Notes: generated from the sequence alone by a model not told the origin. A DNA stretch of 64,000 bases from Neorhizobium sp. JUb45 (GCF_004343585.1 NZ_SLYW01000003.1:62001-126000); one strand, 5' to 3'; shown: positions 17,646 through 27,269, counted from the stretch's first letter. Made by a program: numbers and translations.

Positions 17646-17646
17646 G

Positions 17647-17677
17647 AGAAGCCCGGCTCTGCGTAAGCCGGGCTTCT
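17647..17677. terminator. Hairpin terminator between convergent genes
   Basis: A perfect 12-bp stem, AGAAGCCCGGCT / AGCCGGGCTTCT, with a 7-nt loop starts 2 bp past the hydrolase stop and ends 12 bp before the end of the convergent enolase-family gene. The T-tracts are short, so it may act bidirectionally with limited strength. Confidence 0.7.
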
Positions 17678-17689
17678 GTCTCTAAGCGA

Positions 17690-18838
17690 TCAACCGACCA
17701 GATTGGCGTTGATGAAGTCGAAATTGATGTCTTCGCCAAGGCCCGGCTTGTCGGAGATATGCACGAAACCGTCTTCATCCATCGGGTCGACGAGTTCGTT
17801 CAGGTATTCGAAACCGTCATCATATTCGAGGAAGGGATGCAGCAGACCACGCTCATACCACTTCGCGTTTTTCACGCAGGCGGCGACGATCAGGTTCGGT
17901 GCGCCATTGCCATGAATTTCGCAGTTCATGCCGAAGGATTCGGCCAGATGCATGCATTTCATCGCCGGGCTGATGCCGCCGACATCGTGAACACCGGTGC
18001 GGAGAATGTCGCAGGCCTTGGATGTGATCCATTCCGCACGATTGAAATGTTTGCCATGCGCACTTTCAGGGCCTACGACCGGAATGTCGAGGTTTTCCGC
18101 AAGCCACGCGTAGGAGGCCGAACTCTGTTCGTCCATCGGCTCTTCGATCCAGGCGAAATCGAGCTTTTCGAGGCCGCGGCCAAGCTCAAGCGCTTCGGTG
18201 CGCGTGTACCAGTGGAAGGCGTCGATCATCAGGTGGATATCCGGGCCAACCGCCTCGCGCACGGCCGCGCAGGCCTTCAGGTCCATCTTCACGTCCGGCG
18301 CCCAGGAAACCGGCGGCATCCAGGTGTGCAGCTTGATGCCCTTGTAGCCGCGCTTGACCAGCTTTTCGGCAAAACGACCGTAATCCTCCGGCGTTGCCAG
18401 GCCGTTTTCCAGTTCGTCGCCGCACATGATCGAGCCATAGGCCGGGATCTTTTCGCGGTAGGTGCCGATCAGCTTGTGGACCGGCGTATTCAGCTTGCGG
18501 CCGGCGAGGTCCCAAAGTGCGCAATCGACGATCGCGAGCGTCCGGTCCGTCAGCTGCATGGCGCTGCCGCGCTGCCAATGCGCCAGATCCTGCCACAGAC
18601 GCTCGCGCGCGAACGGATCTTCGCCGATCAGAACCTTCTTGATGAATTTGTCGACCACATGCGGGCGAACGACTTCCGGCGCGGCAAAACAATATCCTTC
18701 GGTGCCATCATCAGCGACGACGGTCAGAAGCGCCAGATTGACCTTGTGCGGTGGACCCGGATGGGCATGACCCGCCGTATCCTGATGTCGCTGCGTTGTA
18801 TGGGAAAACACCCGCACATTGACGTCTACAATCTTCAC
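17690..18838 (-). CDS. Mandelate racemase / muconate lactonizing enzyme family protein (1RVK-like)
   Basis: A 382-residue enolase-superfamily enzyme. Metal ligands are visible as Asp206 (MIDAFHW), Glu232 (IEEPM) and Glu258 (GPESA). On the catalytic faces are Lys169 and His171 (KLH, in place of the usual KxK) and His309 (HGN) with Asp285. It is strikingly similar, as I recall, to the A. tumefaciens isomerase/lactonizing structure 1RVK, whose substrate is unassigned. I chose the GTG at 18838, which follows GAGGAGG by 5 nt and gives an N-terminus aligned with 1RVK; upstream ATGs lack ribosome sites. It is divergent from a GntR gene that probably controls it. The context (kdgD, hydrolase, transporter) points to acid-sugar dehydration or cycloisomerisation. 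Confidence 0.88.
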   Translation of the reverse strand: MKIVDVNVRVFSHTTQRHQDTAGHAHPGPPHKVNLALLTVVADDGTEGYCFAAPEVVRPHVVDKFIKKVLIGEDPFARERLWQDLAHWQRGSAMQLTDRTLAIVDCALWDLAGRKLNTPVHKLIGTYREKIPAYGSIMCGDELENGLATPEDYGRFAEKLVKRGYKGIKLHTWMPPVSWAPDVKMDLKACAAVREAVGPDIHLMIDAFHWYTRTEALELGRGLEKLDFAWIEEPMDEQSSASYAWLAENLDIPVVGPESAHGKHFNRAEWITSKACDILRTGVHDVGGISPAMKCMHLAESFGMNCEIHGNGAPNLIVAACVKNAKWYERGLLHPFLEYDDGFEYLNELVDPMDEDGFVHISDKPGLGEDINFDFINANLVG

Positions 18839-18946
18839 AATTTCCTCCTCACTCAGCGCCAGAAACTGCGCCATTTCGATTCTGTCTGTCCCGCTTCGTG
18901 TTGTCGACCAGGTCGCCATCAACACGCTCGCTCCCGCGGACGTTTC

Positions 18947-18960
18947 ATGTCATCATACAT
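18947..18960. promoter_or_regulatory. Candidate GntR operator in the divergent region
   Basis: ATGT-CATCAT-ACAT is a small palindrome placed just downstream of the putative -10 of the enolase-family gene. It lies between that gene and the divergent GntR gene, as expected for a FadR-subfamily repressor site. The assignment rests on position and symmetry only. Confidence 0.35.
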
Positions 18961-18973
18961 CAGACGTCCTGTC

Positions 18974-19001
18974 ATAGTATAGTCCGAAGCCGCTGCGTCA
19001 A
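18974..19001 (-). promoter_or_regulatory. Putative promoter of the enolase-family gene
   Basis: On the minus strand TTGACG is followed after 16 nt by TACTAT. The candidate operator 18947-18960 begins ~14 nt downstream of the -10, which would allow repression by the adjacent GntR protein. Confidence 0.4.
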
Positions 19002-19086
19002 CGAATTTCTTGCATCCTCCTTGACAAGCAGGCACGCTTTCAGGCCAGTAAGTCACTGAAATGGCATCACCGGAGCGGAAACGGCC

Positions 19087-19827
19087 TTGACGACATCAGA
19101 TAACATCACCGCCAAAGCGCCGGCTCGCAAAGGTCGCAACCTTGTCGAGACGGTCAGCCGACGCATTCGTGATGCGATCACCAGCGGCAATCTCAAGCCT
19201 GGCGACAAACTGCCGACCGAAAGCGGTCTGACGGAGCAGCACCAGGTCAGCCGCACAGTAATTCGCGAGGCGATCGCCTCCCTGCGCGCCGACAGCCTTG
19301 TTGAAGTTCGACATGGCGTGGGCGTTTTCGTGCTTCAGCCGCAGGACGGACTTCTGCAAGGCGGCCTGCGAAACGTCGATGCCGGGCGCGTATCCTCCAT
19401 TATTGAAATGCTTGAAGTTCGCGCGGCGATAGAAATCGAAGCCGCCGGCCTTGCTGCCCTGCGCTCGTCGCCGGCCCAGCAGGAAACGATTTTCGAATGT
19501 CTTGAGGCGATCGAGCAGCAGATCGCTGCCGGAAACCCGACAGTCGAGAGTGACCGCGCTTTCCATCTTGCCATTGCCGACGCCACCAACAATCCCCGTT
19601 TTCGGGAGCTTCTTGAGGCAATCGGCAAGCAGATGATCCCGCGCTCCCTGTTGACCGAAGGCGACACGTCGCCTTCCCCCGCAGACTACATGGCGCAGAT
19701 CCAGAAGGAGCACAGCGCCATTGCCCGTGCGATTGCGGAGAGCAACGATTCGGCCGCACGCGATGCCATGCGAACCCATCTGAAAGGCAGCCAGCAGCGC
19801 TACAGATCGCTGATCAGGCGCCCCTGA
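19087..19827 (+). CDS. GntR-family regulator, FadR/FCD subfamily
   Basis: A 246-residue regulator with an N-terminal wHTH (VETVSRRIRDAITSGNLKPGDKLPTESGLTEQHQVSRTVIREAIASLRADSLVEVRHGVGVFV) and a C-terminal FCD domain (SDRAFHLAIADATNNPRF, KEHSAIARAI, MRTHL). The only conventional start after an in-frame stop at 19057 is the TTG at 19087, so the start is somewhat uncertain. It sits between the divergent enolase-family gene and downstream kdgD and is likely a repressor for both. It resembles the GntR protein in the upstream ABC operon in layout, so two related regulators serve this locus. Confidence 0.88.
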   Translation: MTTSDNITAKAPARKGRNLVETVSRRIRDAITSGNLKPGDKLPTESGLTEQHQVSRTVIREAIASLRADSLVEVRHGVGVFVLQPQDGLLQGGLRNVDAGRVSSIIEMLEVRAAIEIEAAGLAALRSSPAQQETIFECLEAIEQQIAAGNPTVESDRAFHLAIADATNNPRFRELLEAIGKQMIPRSLLTEGDTSPSPADYMAQIQKEHSAIARAIAESNDSAARDAMRTHLKGSQQRYRSLIRRP

Positions 19828-19851
19828 GGCTCAGGCAATATATTATCTCAA

Positions 19852-19880
19852 TTGACAGTCATAATATCTCTTGTTAGCTT
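19852..19880 (+). promoter_or_regulatory. Promoter of kdgD
   Basis: A perfect -35 TTGACA (19852-19857), a 17-nt spacer and TAGCTT (19875-19880) lie ~25 bp before the kdgD start region. The spacer contains ATATCTCTT, which also occurs at the promoter of the upstream ABC operon (10541-10549), hinting at a common regulator. Confidence 0.6.
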
Positions 19881-19885
19881 GCTGA

Positions 19886-20848
<963 letters not shown>

Positions 20849-20868
20849 AACCTGCGCCGATTTCGACG

Positions 20869-20905
20869 GACAAGGCCGGCAACGCATGCCGGCCTTGTCT
20901 GTTTT
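20869..20905 (+). terminator. Rho-independent terminator after kdgD
   Basis: A 12-bp perfect stem GACAAGGCCGGC / GCCGGCCTTGTC with a 7-nt loop is followed by TGTTTT. It may also serve the convergent cupin gene. Confidence 0.85.
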
Positions 20906-20925
20906 CACGCGCTGACATGCAGTTG

Positions 20926-21336
20926 TCAGATGTCTTCAATCTCGCCGCCATATTGTTCGTGCGACACCTTTTCCATCCAGTCGGCCGTATTGCCGTCAAA
21001 CGCTTCCTGAATGGCGATATGGGTCAAGGCCGTATCGGGACCGGCCCCGTGCCAATGTTTTTCACCGGCTGGAAACCAGACCACATCGCCGGGGCGAATG
21101 GGCCGGATCGGCCCGCCCCATGTCTGGACAAGACCGGCACCGGACGTCACGACCAGTGTCTGTCCAAGCGGATGCGTATGCCATGCGGTGCGCGCGCCTG
21201 GCTCGAAGGTCACGCTCACGACTTGTACAGAACCCGGCGCTTCAGCCTTCGCCAGCGGGTCCTGGCGAACCTGACCGGTGAAATAATCCGCAGACGGCGT
21301 CAGAGACGGGCGAGCTTCGCTCCGTGTGATTTTCAT
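20926..21336 (-). CDS. Small Mn-type cupin, hydroxynitrile-lyase-like (GtHNL family)
   Basis: A 136-residue single-domain cupin. The first motif [16 protein letters not shown] gives His53, His55 and Gln59; the second, [17 protein letters not shown], gives His94 and His96. These positions match the metal ligands of the manganese cupin hydroxynitrile lyase GtHNL as I recall it, and the proteins share the ADYFTG...DPL start and [11 protein letters not shown] end. Bacterial relatives are often in carbohydrate or sulfur loci, and cyanohydrin chemistry may be a side activity. It is convergent with kdgD, so a link to sugar-acid metabolism is possible but unproven. Confidence 0.85.
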   Translation of the reverse strand: MKITRSEARPSLTPSADYFTGQVRQDPLAKAEAPGSVQVVSVTFEPGARTAWHTHPLGQTLVVTSGAGLVQTWGGPIRPIRPGDVVWFPAGEKHWHGAGPDTALTHIAIQEAFDGNTADWMEKVSHEQYGGEIEDI

Positions 21337-21409
21337 GATGGAACTCCTTTAGCGGCAAACGTCCGCGCAGCGATTTGGTTTCGTCTCAAGCGACTTCTAC
21401 GCTCGACAA

Positions 21410-21916
21410 TCATCCACCGACACGCAGTTCCAGACAGGCCAGATCCAGCCAGCGCCCAAATTTCCTGCCGACTTCGGTAAAGGTGCCGACTGTGCGAAAA
21501 CCCAGTGCTTCGTGGAGGCGGATCGACGCCGCGTTCTGGGCCTCGATACAGGCAACCATGACATGGATATCACCGCTCTGAGCGCGTTTGATCAGCGCTT
21601 CCATCAGCAATCGTCCCACACCATGGCCGCGCGCACCGCCATGAACATAAACCGAGTGTTCGACCGTGTGCAGAAAACCTTCAAAGGCCCGCCAGTCGCC
21701 ATAGGAGGCGTACCCCATCACACGGCCATCGATCTCGGCCACGAGAACCGGAAAACGGCGTGCCATGCGCGCTGAAAACCAATCCTCTCGGTTCTTCAGG
21801 TCAACGACATTATCGTTCCAGATCGCCGTCGTGTTCAGTACGGCATCGTTGTAGATATCCATGATTGCGGGAAGATCGGCGGCGGTTGCGTCGCGGATGA
21901 TGGGGGTCGAAGACAT
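21410..21916 (-). CDS. GNAT N-acetyltransferase, phosphinothricin/methionine-sulfoximine type
   Basis: A 168-residue acetyltransferase of the Pat/MddA type. It has IRDATAADLPAIMDIYNDAVLNTTAIW at the N-terminus, the acetyl-CoA loop GARGHGVGRLLMEALI, and NAASIRLHEALGFRTVGTFTEVGRKFGRWLDL near the C-terminus, which is diagnostic. Such enzymes detoxify glufosinate-like amino acids or methionine sulfoximine. It is a lone gene with no visible partners. Confidence 0.9.
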   Translation of the reverse strand: MSSTPIIRDATAADLPAIMDIYNDAVLNTTAIWNDNVVDLKNREDWFSARMARRFPVLVAEIDGRVMGYASYGDWRAFEGFLHTVEHSVYVHGGARGHGVGRLLMEALIKRAQSGDIHVMVACIEAQNAASIRLHEALGFRTVGTFTEVGRKFGRWLDLACLELRVGG

Positions 21917-21989
21917 GAGCTATCCGTCTGAGAGGTGGTGGCCCATGTAAGAGGGGCAAGGCCCGACTGTCCAGCGTGCGGAACAGCCT

Positions 21990-22718
21990 TTACGCTCCCA
22001 TTCCGGACAGACTGAAACAGGTCATCACCGCGGAATAATGGACTGCGGCAGCGGCAATCACGAAAGCATGCCAGATTGCCCTTTGGAATCGCAGCCGTTC
22101 CCAGACATGAAAGACGACGCCGAGCGAATAAATCATGCCGCCGGCAACAATCAGCCAGACGGTGACCGGTGGCAGATATTCCGAAATCGGCCCGGCGACC
22201 ATCACACCGCTCCATCCCATGGCGAGATAGAGCAGGATTGCCAATCGATCATAGCGGCCGGGAAACACGCATTTCAGCACGATGCCACCGATCGCCACCA
22301 GCCAGATGGCAGCCAGCATGATGGCAATCATCGGCTCATGCGAACCGCGCTGCAGAAACGGCGTGTAGGTCGCGGCAATCAGCACGAAAATCGCGGAATG
22401 ATCAAAACGGCGAAGTATCCATTTGGTGCGCGAGGTCGGCCAGATATTGTAGGTGAACGACACGGCGATACAGAGCACCAGGCCGAGACCATAAATCCAT
22501 GCAGCAGCCAGTTCGCCATGGCTCGACCACAGCGTTGCGTAAAAGATCAGTGCCGTGACGCCGATAAGCGCGAATACCAGACCGACACCATGGACGATGC
22601 CATCGGCAACGATCTCTGCAAAATCATGTGCACGTCCAAAATCGAAAAGCTCGCTTATCGGTTTGGCAATCGCGTTGCCGAGCCTTTTGGTCTCGGCCGC
22701 GTCCGATAGACTGGTCAT
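21990..22718 (-). CDS. Hemolysin III / TrhA family membrane protein
   Basis: About 242 residues with seven predicted TM helices. Family motifs are ADGIVHGVGLVFALIG near the N-terminus, TYNIWP.....WILRRFDHSAIFVLIAATYTPF in the middle, and VFHVWERLRFQRAIWHAFVIAAAAVHYSAV at the end, with the conserved metal-binding His residues of the PAQR/hemolysin-III fold. I chose the ATG at 22718, which follows GGAG by 5 nt, over an unsupported ATG 48 bp upstream. Relatives affect membrane fluidity; the haemolysin name is historical. Confidence 0.9.
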   Translation of the reverse strand: MTSLSDAAETKRLGNAIAKPISELFDFGRAHDFAEIVADGIVHGVGLVFALIGVTALIFYATLWSSHGELAAAWIYGLGLVLCIAVSFTYNIWPTSRTKWILRRFDHSAIFVLIAATYTPFLQRGSHEPMIAIMLAAIWLVAIGGIVLKCVFPGRYDRLAILLYLAMGWSGVMVAGPISEYLPPVTVWLIVAGGMIYSLGVVFHVWERLRFQRAIWHAFVIAAAAVHYSAVMTCFSLSGMGA

Positions 22719-22832
22719 GGTCGCTCCATCTCTTTGACCGTCAGAATGACCAAGCGCATGCGGCAAGGCAATGGCTGCGTCGCATCTTCGGAATCACATT
22801 GCGTTGCACGCTGAAAGACGTTGCCCGCGCCT

Positions 22833-23243
22833 TCACCTGTCGATCAACACCGAACAGCGGGCATGGCGGACAACCCGGTCGGCTGTGGCGCCGATGAAGT
22901 AGTTGGAAACATCCGGCACATGCGAGGCAATCAGAATGAGGTCGGCTGCATTCTGCTCTGCCGATGCCAGTATTTCGCGCGCAGCGGCACCCTGACGGAT
23001 TTCGATCTGCGCATTCACGCCGAGGCGCTCGCACAGCGCCGTCAATGTCTCATCGGCAGCCTTGCGGGCGGCAACGGTCAGATCGATAGGGTCTGCGACC
23101 GAAATATAGCTCGGCACGTCTTCAACCGCGTTGACCAGAACAAGAGCGCCGCCGGGCGCCACCATGCGCATCGCACGCCTCAAAATGCGCTCAGCCTTGT
23201 CCAACTGCGCCGTATCGATGGCGACGATAATTCTCTCGTACAT
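22833..23243 (-). CDS. Universal stress protein (UspA family)
   Basis: 136 residues with the UspA fold: MYERIIVAIDTAQLDKAERIL at the start, ADLILIASHVPDVSNYFIGATADRVVRHARCSVLI at the end. The usual ATP-binding G-2x-G-9x-G(S/T) motif is replaced by SHVPDVSNYFIGATADRV, so ATP binding is doubtful. A GGGGGAA ribosome site precedes the ATG at 23243; a longer frame upstream lacks one. Confidence 0.88.
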   Translation of the reverse strand: MYERIIVAIDTAQLDKAERILRRAMRMVAPGGALVLVNAVEDVPSYISVADPIDLTVAARKAADETLTALCERLGVNAQIEIRQGAAAREILASAEQNAADLILIASHVPDVSNYFIGATADRVVRHARCSVLIDR

Positions 23244-23407
23244 GATTTCCCCCGGACGCCGCGGGTTCAGCACTGATGGCAGGCGATCCACGGCGATTGT
23301 CAACAACCAGCGAACGTTTAATCGCCAATAACTTACCTATCGTGAATGCCCAAAAACAAACATAAGCGATGGTGAAGAGGTGGCGGATCGCCACAGCGAG
23401 AGGATCG

Positions 23408-24274
23408 ATGATGAGCAATACCCCCCTGCCCTTCGCCCTGACGCGGCCGGCCCATGTCAACCAGACCCATCTGGTGGTAACGGATCTGTCCACCGTGTCG
23501 AAATTTTATCAGGACGTCATCGGCCTCGCCTCGCTGGAGAAAACCGGAAGCGGCGAAGTGCTCGGTGTAGCCGGCGTGCCGCTTTTGACCCTCACTACAG
23601 GCAACGATGTCGTACGCGCGCCGCGAACGGCGGCGGGCCTGTTCCACACCGCATTCCTTGTGCCTGACCGTTCTGCTCTCGCAGCCTGGCTGGCGCATGC
23701 CGCCCATGCCGGCGTGCGTCTGGACGGCGCGTCCGACCATCTTGTCAGCGAGGCGATCTATCTCTCCGACCCGGAAGGCAACGGCATCGAGATTTACCGC
23801 GATCGCAAGCCCGACGAATGGACGATGTTGCCGGACGGAACGGTACAGATGGCGACCGAAGGACTGGATCTGCAGGCACTTTACGACAGCGCCGACAAGG
23901 GCAGATGGGCCGGCATGCAGGAAGGCACCGCCATCGGCCATATTCACCTGCAGGTCGGCAATGTGCCCGAGGCTGAAAAATTTTACCGCGACGTACTCGG
24001 CCTTAAGGTGATGGCGCGTTATCCGGGCGCGAGCTTCTTTGCCACCGGCGGTTACCACCATCACATCGCGGCCAATATCTGGAACAGCCGCGGCGCCGGC
24101 GCGCGCGCAGATAGCATGTCGGGCCTGTCGGATTACTCGCTTCGCTTCAACGACAAGGCAGCCTTGGAACAGGCGGTGGCATCGCTGGACAATCTGGAAA
24201 TCGCCTCCGCCCGCACCGCCGAAGGCGTATCGCTGAAAGACCCTTGGGGGATAGGCCTGACACTGTCGGCGTGA
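23408..24274 (+). CDS. VOC-family extradiol-dioxygenase-like protein (two glyoxalase domains)
   Basis: About 288 residues with two vicinal-oxygen-chelate modules. The first starts HVNQTHLVVTDLSTVSKFYQDVIGL and the second IGHIHLQVGNVPEAEKFYRDVLGLKVM. Candidate metal ligands are the His of QTHLVV, the Glu of GIEIYRDR, His of GHIHLQV and His of GGYHHHIA. This is the CatE-like arrangement (catechol 2,3-dioxygenase family protein). AGAGG precedes paired ATGs at 23408 and 23411. No aromatic pathway genes adjoin it, so the substrate is open. Confidence 0.85.
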   Translation: MMSNTPLPFALTRPAHVNQTHLVVTDLSTVSKFYQDVIGLASLEKTGSGEVLGVAGVPLLTLTTGNDVVRAPRTAAGLFHTAFLVPDRSALAAWLAHAAHAGVRLDGASDHLVSEAIYLSDPEGNGIEIYRDRKPDEWTMLPDGTVQMATEGLDLQALYDSADKGRWAGMQEGTAIGHIHLQVGNVPEAEKFYRDVLGLKVMARYPGASFFATGGYHHHIAANIWNSRGAGARADSMSGLSDYSLRFNDKAALEQAVASLDNLEIASARTAEGVSLKDPWGIGLTLSA

Positions 24275-24354
24275 TCTGTTCCTGCTGATTGTCAGGCTGG
24301 CGGAACCGGATGCTTTTTGCCGCGTTAGTGGGCGTCAAGGGGAACCGGTGGAAC

Positions 24355-25509
24355 ATGGTCACGCTCAGCATCAAAAACAGCAGATACAGAAAACACAGCG
24401 CAGAGCCGCCGGTCCTGCGTGCCGATAACCTGTCGGACGATGCAGACGATCCGACAACGTTTGCGCCGCTGGGGCGCGAGGCTCTGGAGGTCGCGAGCTC
24501 CTGGGCGCTGATCGGCATTTTTCTGATCATCGGCTTTGCGGTCGTCAACCACATGTCGCTGATCCTCATTCCGGTGACTCTGGCTATCGTCGTCGGCATG
24601 ATCCTCGGATTGGCGGCAGAAAAGCTCGGCCGCGCCGGCGTGCCGCGTTTCGGCATCGCCATCATCCTGTCCTCGTTGGTCGCCGCTGCGGTCTTCGCGC
24701 TCATCAATGCGCTGGCCGAACCGGTCACGACGCTGCTGGACGAAGGGCCGAATTTCGTCGAGCGTACGATCGACAAGCTGATGCCATTTCTCGAGCGCCA
24801 GCACTGGCTGAACATCAGCCCGGCCAGTTTCGAAACGGGGCCAATGTCGATGCAGTCGCTGATCGACAATAGCGGCAATATTCTGGGCGTCGTCACATCC
24901 AGCCTTACCCCCGCCATCGTGCAGGGACTGATCTTTTTTGCAGCACTTCTGCTGTTCCTGCTCGGCCGTCTGCGGCTGCGCCGCACCATCATCCTGGCTT
25001 TCCCGCACCGTCAGCAGCGGCTGGTCGCGATCCGCGTGATCAACTCGATCGAGGAAGTGCTGGGCTATTATTTCGCCACGGCAACGATGATCTATGCCGG
25101 TCTCGGCGTTTCGATGACGATCATTGCCTATGTCGGCGGTTTGGCGGCACCGATCCTGTGGGGTGTGTTTGCCTTCGTTTCCAGCTTCGTGCCCTTCCTC
25201 GGCATCACGCTGATGACGCTTTCGGTGGCTGTGGCGGGCATCATCACCCATGACTCGCTGCTTTGGGCGCTGGCTCCGGCGGCGGTGTTCTTCGCGGTCC
25301 ACCTCGTGGTGGAAAATCTGGTTTTCCCGTCAGTGATGGGGCGGCAATGGGAAATCAATCCGTTCGTGGTGTTCATCGCCATCCTGTTCTGGACATGGAT
25401 GTGGGGTGCGGTCGGCGCCATGCTGGCGCTACCGCTATCGCTGATCATGATGACGGTGATTTCCGAACTGTTCCCGGAACGCAAGACCGTGCCGCGCCTG
25501 CCGGCCTGA
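24355..25509 (+). CDS. AI-2E family membrane transporter
   Basis: A ~384-residue polytopic membrane protein of the PerM/TqsA-like AI-2E family: N-terminal TM pair (ASSWALIGIFLIIGFAVVNHMSLILIPVTLAIVVGMIL), a central soluble stretch, and C-terminal GVFAFVSSFVPFLGI ... PSVMGRQWEINPFVVFIAILFWTWMWGAVGAMLALPL, which is diagnostic. I chose the ATG at 24355, after AAGGGG and GGTGG; upstream ATG/TTG codons have no ribosome site. Substrate unknown; the family name does not imply AI-2 transport. Confidence 0.87.
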   Translation: MVTLSIKNSRYRKHSAEPPVLRADNLSDDADDPTTFAPLGREALEVASSWALIGIFLIIGFAVVNHMSLILIPVTLAIVVGMILGLAAEKLGRAGVPRFGIAIILSSLVAAAVFALINALAEPVTTLLDEGPNFVERTIDKLMPFLERQHWLNISPASFETGPMSMQSLIDNSGNILGVVTSSLTPAIVQGLIFFAALLLFLLGRLRLRRTIILAFPHRQQRLVAIRVINSIEEVLGYYFATATMIYAGLGVSMTIIAYVGGLAAPILWGVFAFVSSFVPFLGITLMTLSVAVAGIITHDSLLWALAPAAVFFAVHLVVENLVFPSVMGRQWEINPFVVFIAILFWTWMWGAVGAMLALPLSLIMMTVISELFPERKTVPRLPA

Positions 25510-25595
25510 TAAAATCACTATCACCCATCGGTTTGCGGAGCTGCCGGGCCTCTGGTCCGGGCGGTCTCGCGCGCCGCGTAGCGAAAGACCATATT

Positions 25596-26852
25596 GTGAG
25601 CGATAACAGTTTCGACTTCGAGGCAACCACGCAAACCGATCTGGTTACCGGTAAATCACCTTGGGGTGGGCATGCCACAAGCCCGGCGAGCACGCCGCTC
25701 ACCGAGAGTTTTCGTACAGGCATCGCCATTATCGGCGGCGGCATTACCGGCTCGCTCGCCGCCGAACACCTGACCGCGCTCGGGCATCAGGTGACGATCA
25801 TCGATCGCGAACCGGCAGGTCTTGGCAGCACCGCCGCAAGCACCGCCATGCTGCAATGGGGGATCGACGCCCCACTTGCCGAACTCACACGTTATTACGG
25901 TTTCGAGCGCTCGGCCGATATCTATCGCCGCAGCCTTTCCGCCGTCGCGGGTCTCAGCGCACTGGTCGAACGTCACGCGCTGCCTTGCCATTTTGCTGCG
26001 CGCCAGACGCTCTATCTCGCGGCCGACGAGGTGAATTCCGCCACGCTACTGGAGGAACATGGCCTGCGACAACGGGCAGGCCTGCCCGGAACGTTTCTCG
26101 ACTACACCACGCTGCGCCGCGAATTCGGTTTTGACCGTGAGGCTGCCATCCATTCCGAAGGGTCAGCCGAGGCCGATCCCTTGCTCATGTCATGGTCATT
26201 GCTCAATCTGGCGGTATCGCGTGGTGCCGGATTGATCGAAGCATCCGCAACCGGGTTTTCGGAAGAAGGCGGCCGCGTGGTGATCGCCACCGACGGCCCG
26301 TATGTGATCGAGGCCGATCATGTCGTGCTGGCCAGCGGTTACGTGATGCCGCAGTTCGTGATGCCGAAACTGCATTCGTCGGCATCGAGTTTCGCGCTGG
26401 CCACCGTGCCACAGGACCCTGCAAAACTGTGGCGGGATCGGGCCTTGGTTTGGGAGGCCTCGGAAAGCTACCATTACCTGCGCGTCACCGCAGACAACCG
26501 CATCATCATCGGCGGAGAGGATGACGAGATCGCCGATCCGGACAAACGCGATGCCATGCTTGCCGACAAAGTGGCACGGCTATGGGAAACACTGGGGCGA
26601 ATGTGGCCGGATATCGATCGCCGCGTATCACATACATGGTGCGGTACGTTTGGTGAAACTTCGGATGGGCTGCCACTGATCGGGCTGGTGCCCGGCACGA
26701 AGAAGATTTTTGCAGCCTATGGATATGGCGGCAATGGCATCACCTTCTCCTACATGGCATCGCGCATGATCGCCTCGATGATCGGCGGGCAAAGGCAGGC
26801 GTGGTTCGAGGCCTTTGCCCTTGACCGGGATGACCCGACCGACAAGGGTTGA
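25596..26852 (+). CDS. FAD-dependent oxidoreductase (DAO / glycine-D-amino-acid oxidase family)
   Basis: About 418 residues. The dinucleotide-binding motif GGGITG lies at ~47-52 (IAIIGGGITGSLAAEHL). A C-terminal flavin-contact stretch is WCGTFGETSDGLPLIGLVPGTKKIFAAYGYGGNGITFS. These mark the DAO superfamily (PF01266). The frame stays open far upstream over the AI-2E gene, but that part is not protein-like; the GTG at 25596 after a weak GAAAG is the best start. It converges on the DUF930 gene with only 3 bp between stops. Substrate unknown, probably an amine or amino acid. Confidence 0.85.
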   Translation: MSDNSFDFEATTQTDLVTGKSPWGGHATSPASTPLTESFRTGIAIIGGGITGSLAAEHLTALGHQVTIIDREPAGLGSTAASTAMLQWGIDAPLAELTRYYGFERSADIYRRSLSAVAGLSALVERHALPCHFAARQTLYLAADEVNSATLLEEHGLRQRAGLPGTFLDYTTLRREFGFDREAAIHSEGSAEADPLLMSWSLLNLAVSRGAGLIEASATGFSEEGGRVVIATDGPYVIEADHVVLASGYVMPQFVMPKLHSSASSFALATVPQDPAKLWRDRALVWEASESYHYLRVTADNRIIIGGEDDEIADPDKRDAMLADKVARLWETLGRMWPDIDRRVSHTWCGTFGETSDGLPLIGLVPGTKKIFAAYGYGGNGITFSYMASRMIASMIGGQRQAWFEAFALDRDDPTDKG

Positions 26853-26855
26853 CGC

Positions 26856-27269
26856 TCAATCGTAGAGATAGAGACGATCCCATTCACTGCGCGGGATTTT
26901 TTCGCCGATCTTGTAGTCAAACGAAACGATGCCGAGCCCCTCGTCGCCGGTACGACATTTGAACTTCAGCTTGTACCAGTCGCCTGCGCTGCGAAAGACG
27001 GCACCCGGCGCGCGGATATCGTCACCCTTTTCAATGATATCGGCACGGCTATAGGCGATGACCTTGTCGGGCCGAAACCCCTCGCCTGCCTTGGCAATAC
27101 GCGACATCGCCTCGATATCGCATCTCTGCTCGCGCCGCTCCTGCGGATCGAGCGCATTCAGTTGCCGTGCGATGCTGCTGTCGATGGCGTGCGCGGGTGC
27201 AATGGAGGCGGTGCTGGCTGCGATAACGGCTGCCGCCAGGAAAACTACGGTCTTCAACAATATCCCCAT
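26856..27269 (-). CDS. DUF930 domain secreted protein
   Basis: A 137-residue protein with a signal peptide (GILLKTVVFLAAAVIAASTA..APAHA). The mature part has ARQLNALDPQERREQRCDIEAM, VIAYSRADIIEKGDDIRAPGAVFRS and WYKLKFKC, all features of the rhizobial DUF930 family, with two Cys that may pair. Function unknown. The ATG at 27269 has no good ribosome site, but it is the only start that places the signal peptide first. Confidence 0.82.
   Translation of the reverse strand: MGILLKTVVFLAAAVIAASTASIAPAHAIDSSIARQLNALDPQERREQRCDIEAMSRIAKAGEGFRPDKVIAYSRADIIEKGDDIRAPGAVFRSAGDWYKLKFKCRTGDEGLGIVSFDYKIGEKIPRSEWDRLYLYD

Noticed and set aside
25263-25595. N-terminal extension of the FAD oxidoreductase overlapping the AI-2E gene
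   Set aside because: The extra 111 residues are not protein-like and overlap a real gene; the Rossmann motif fits a start at the GTG at 25596.
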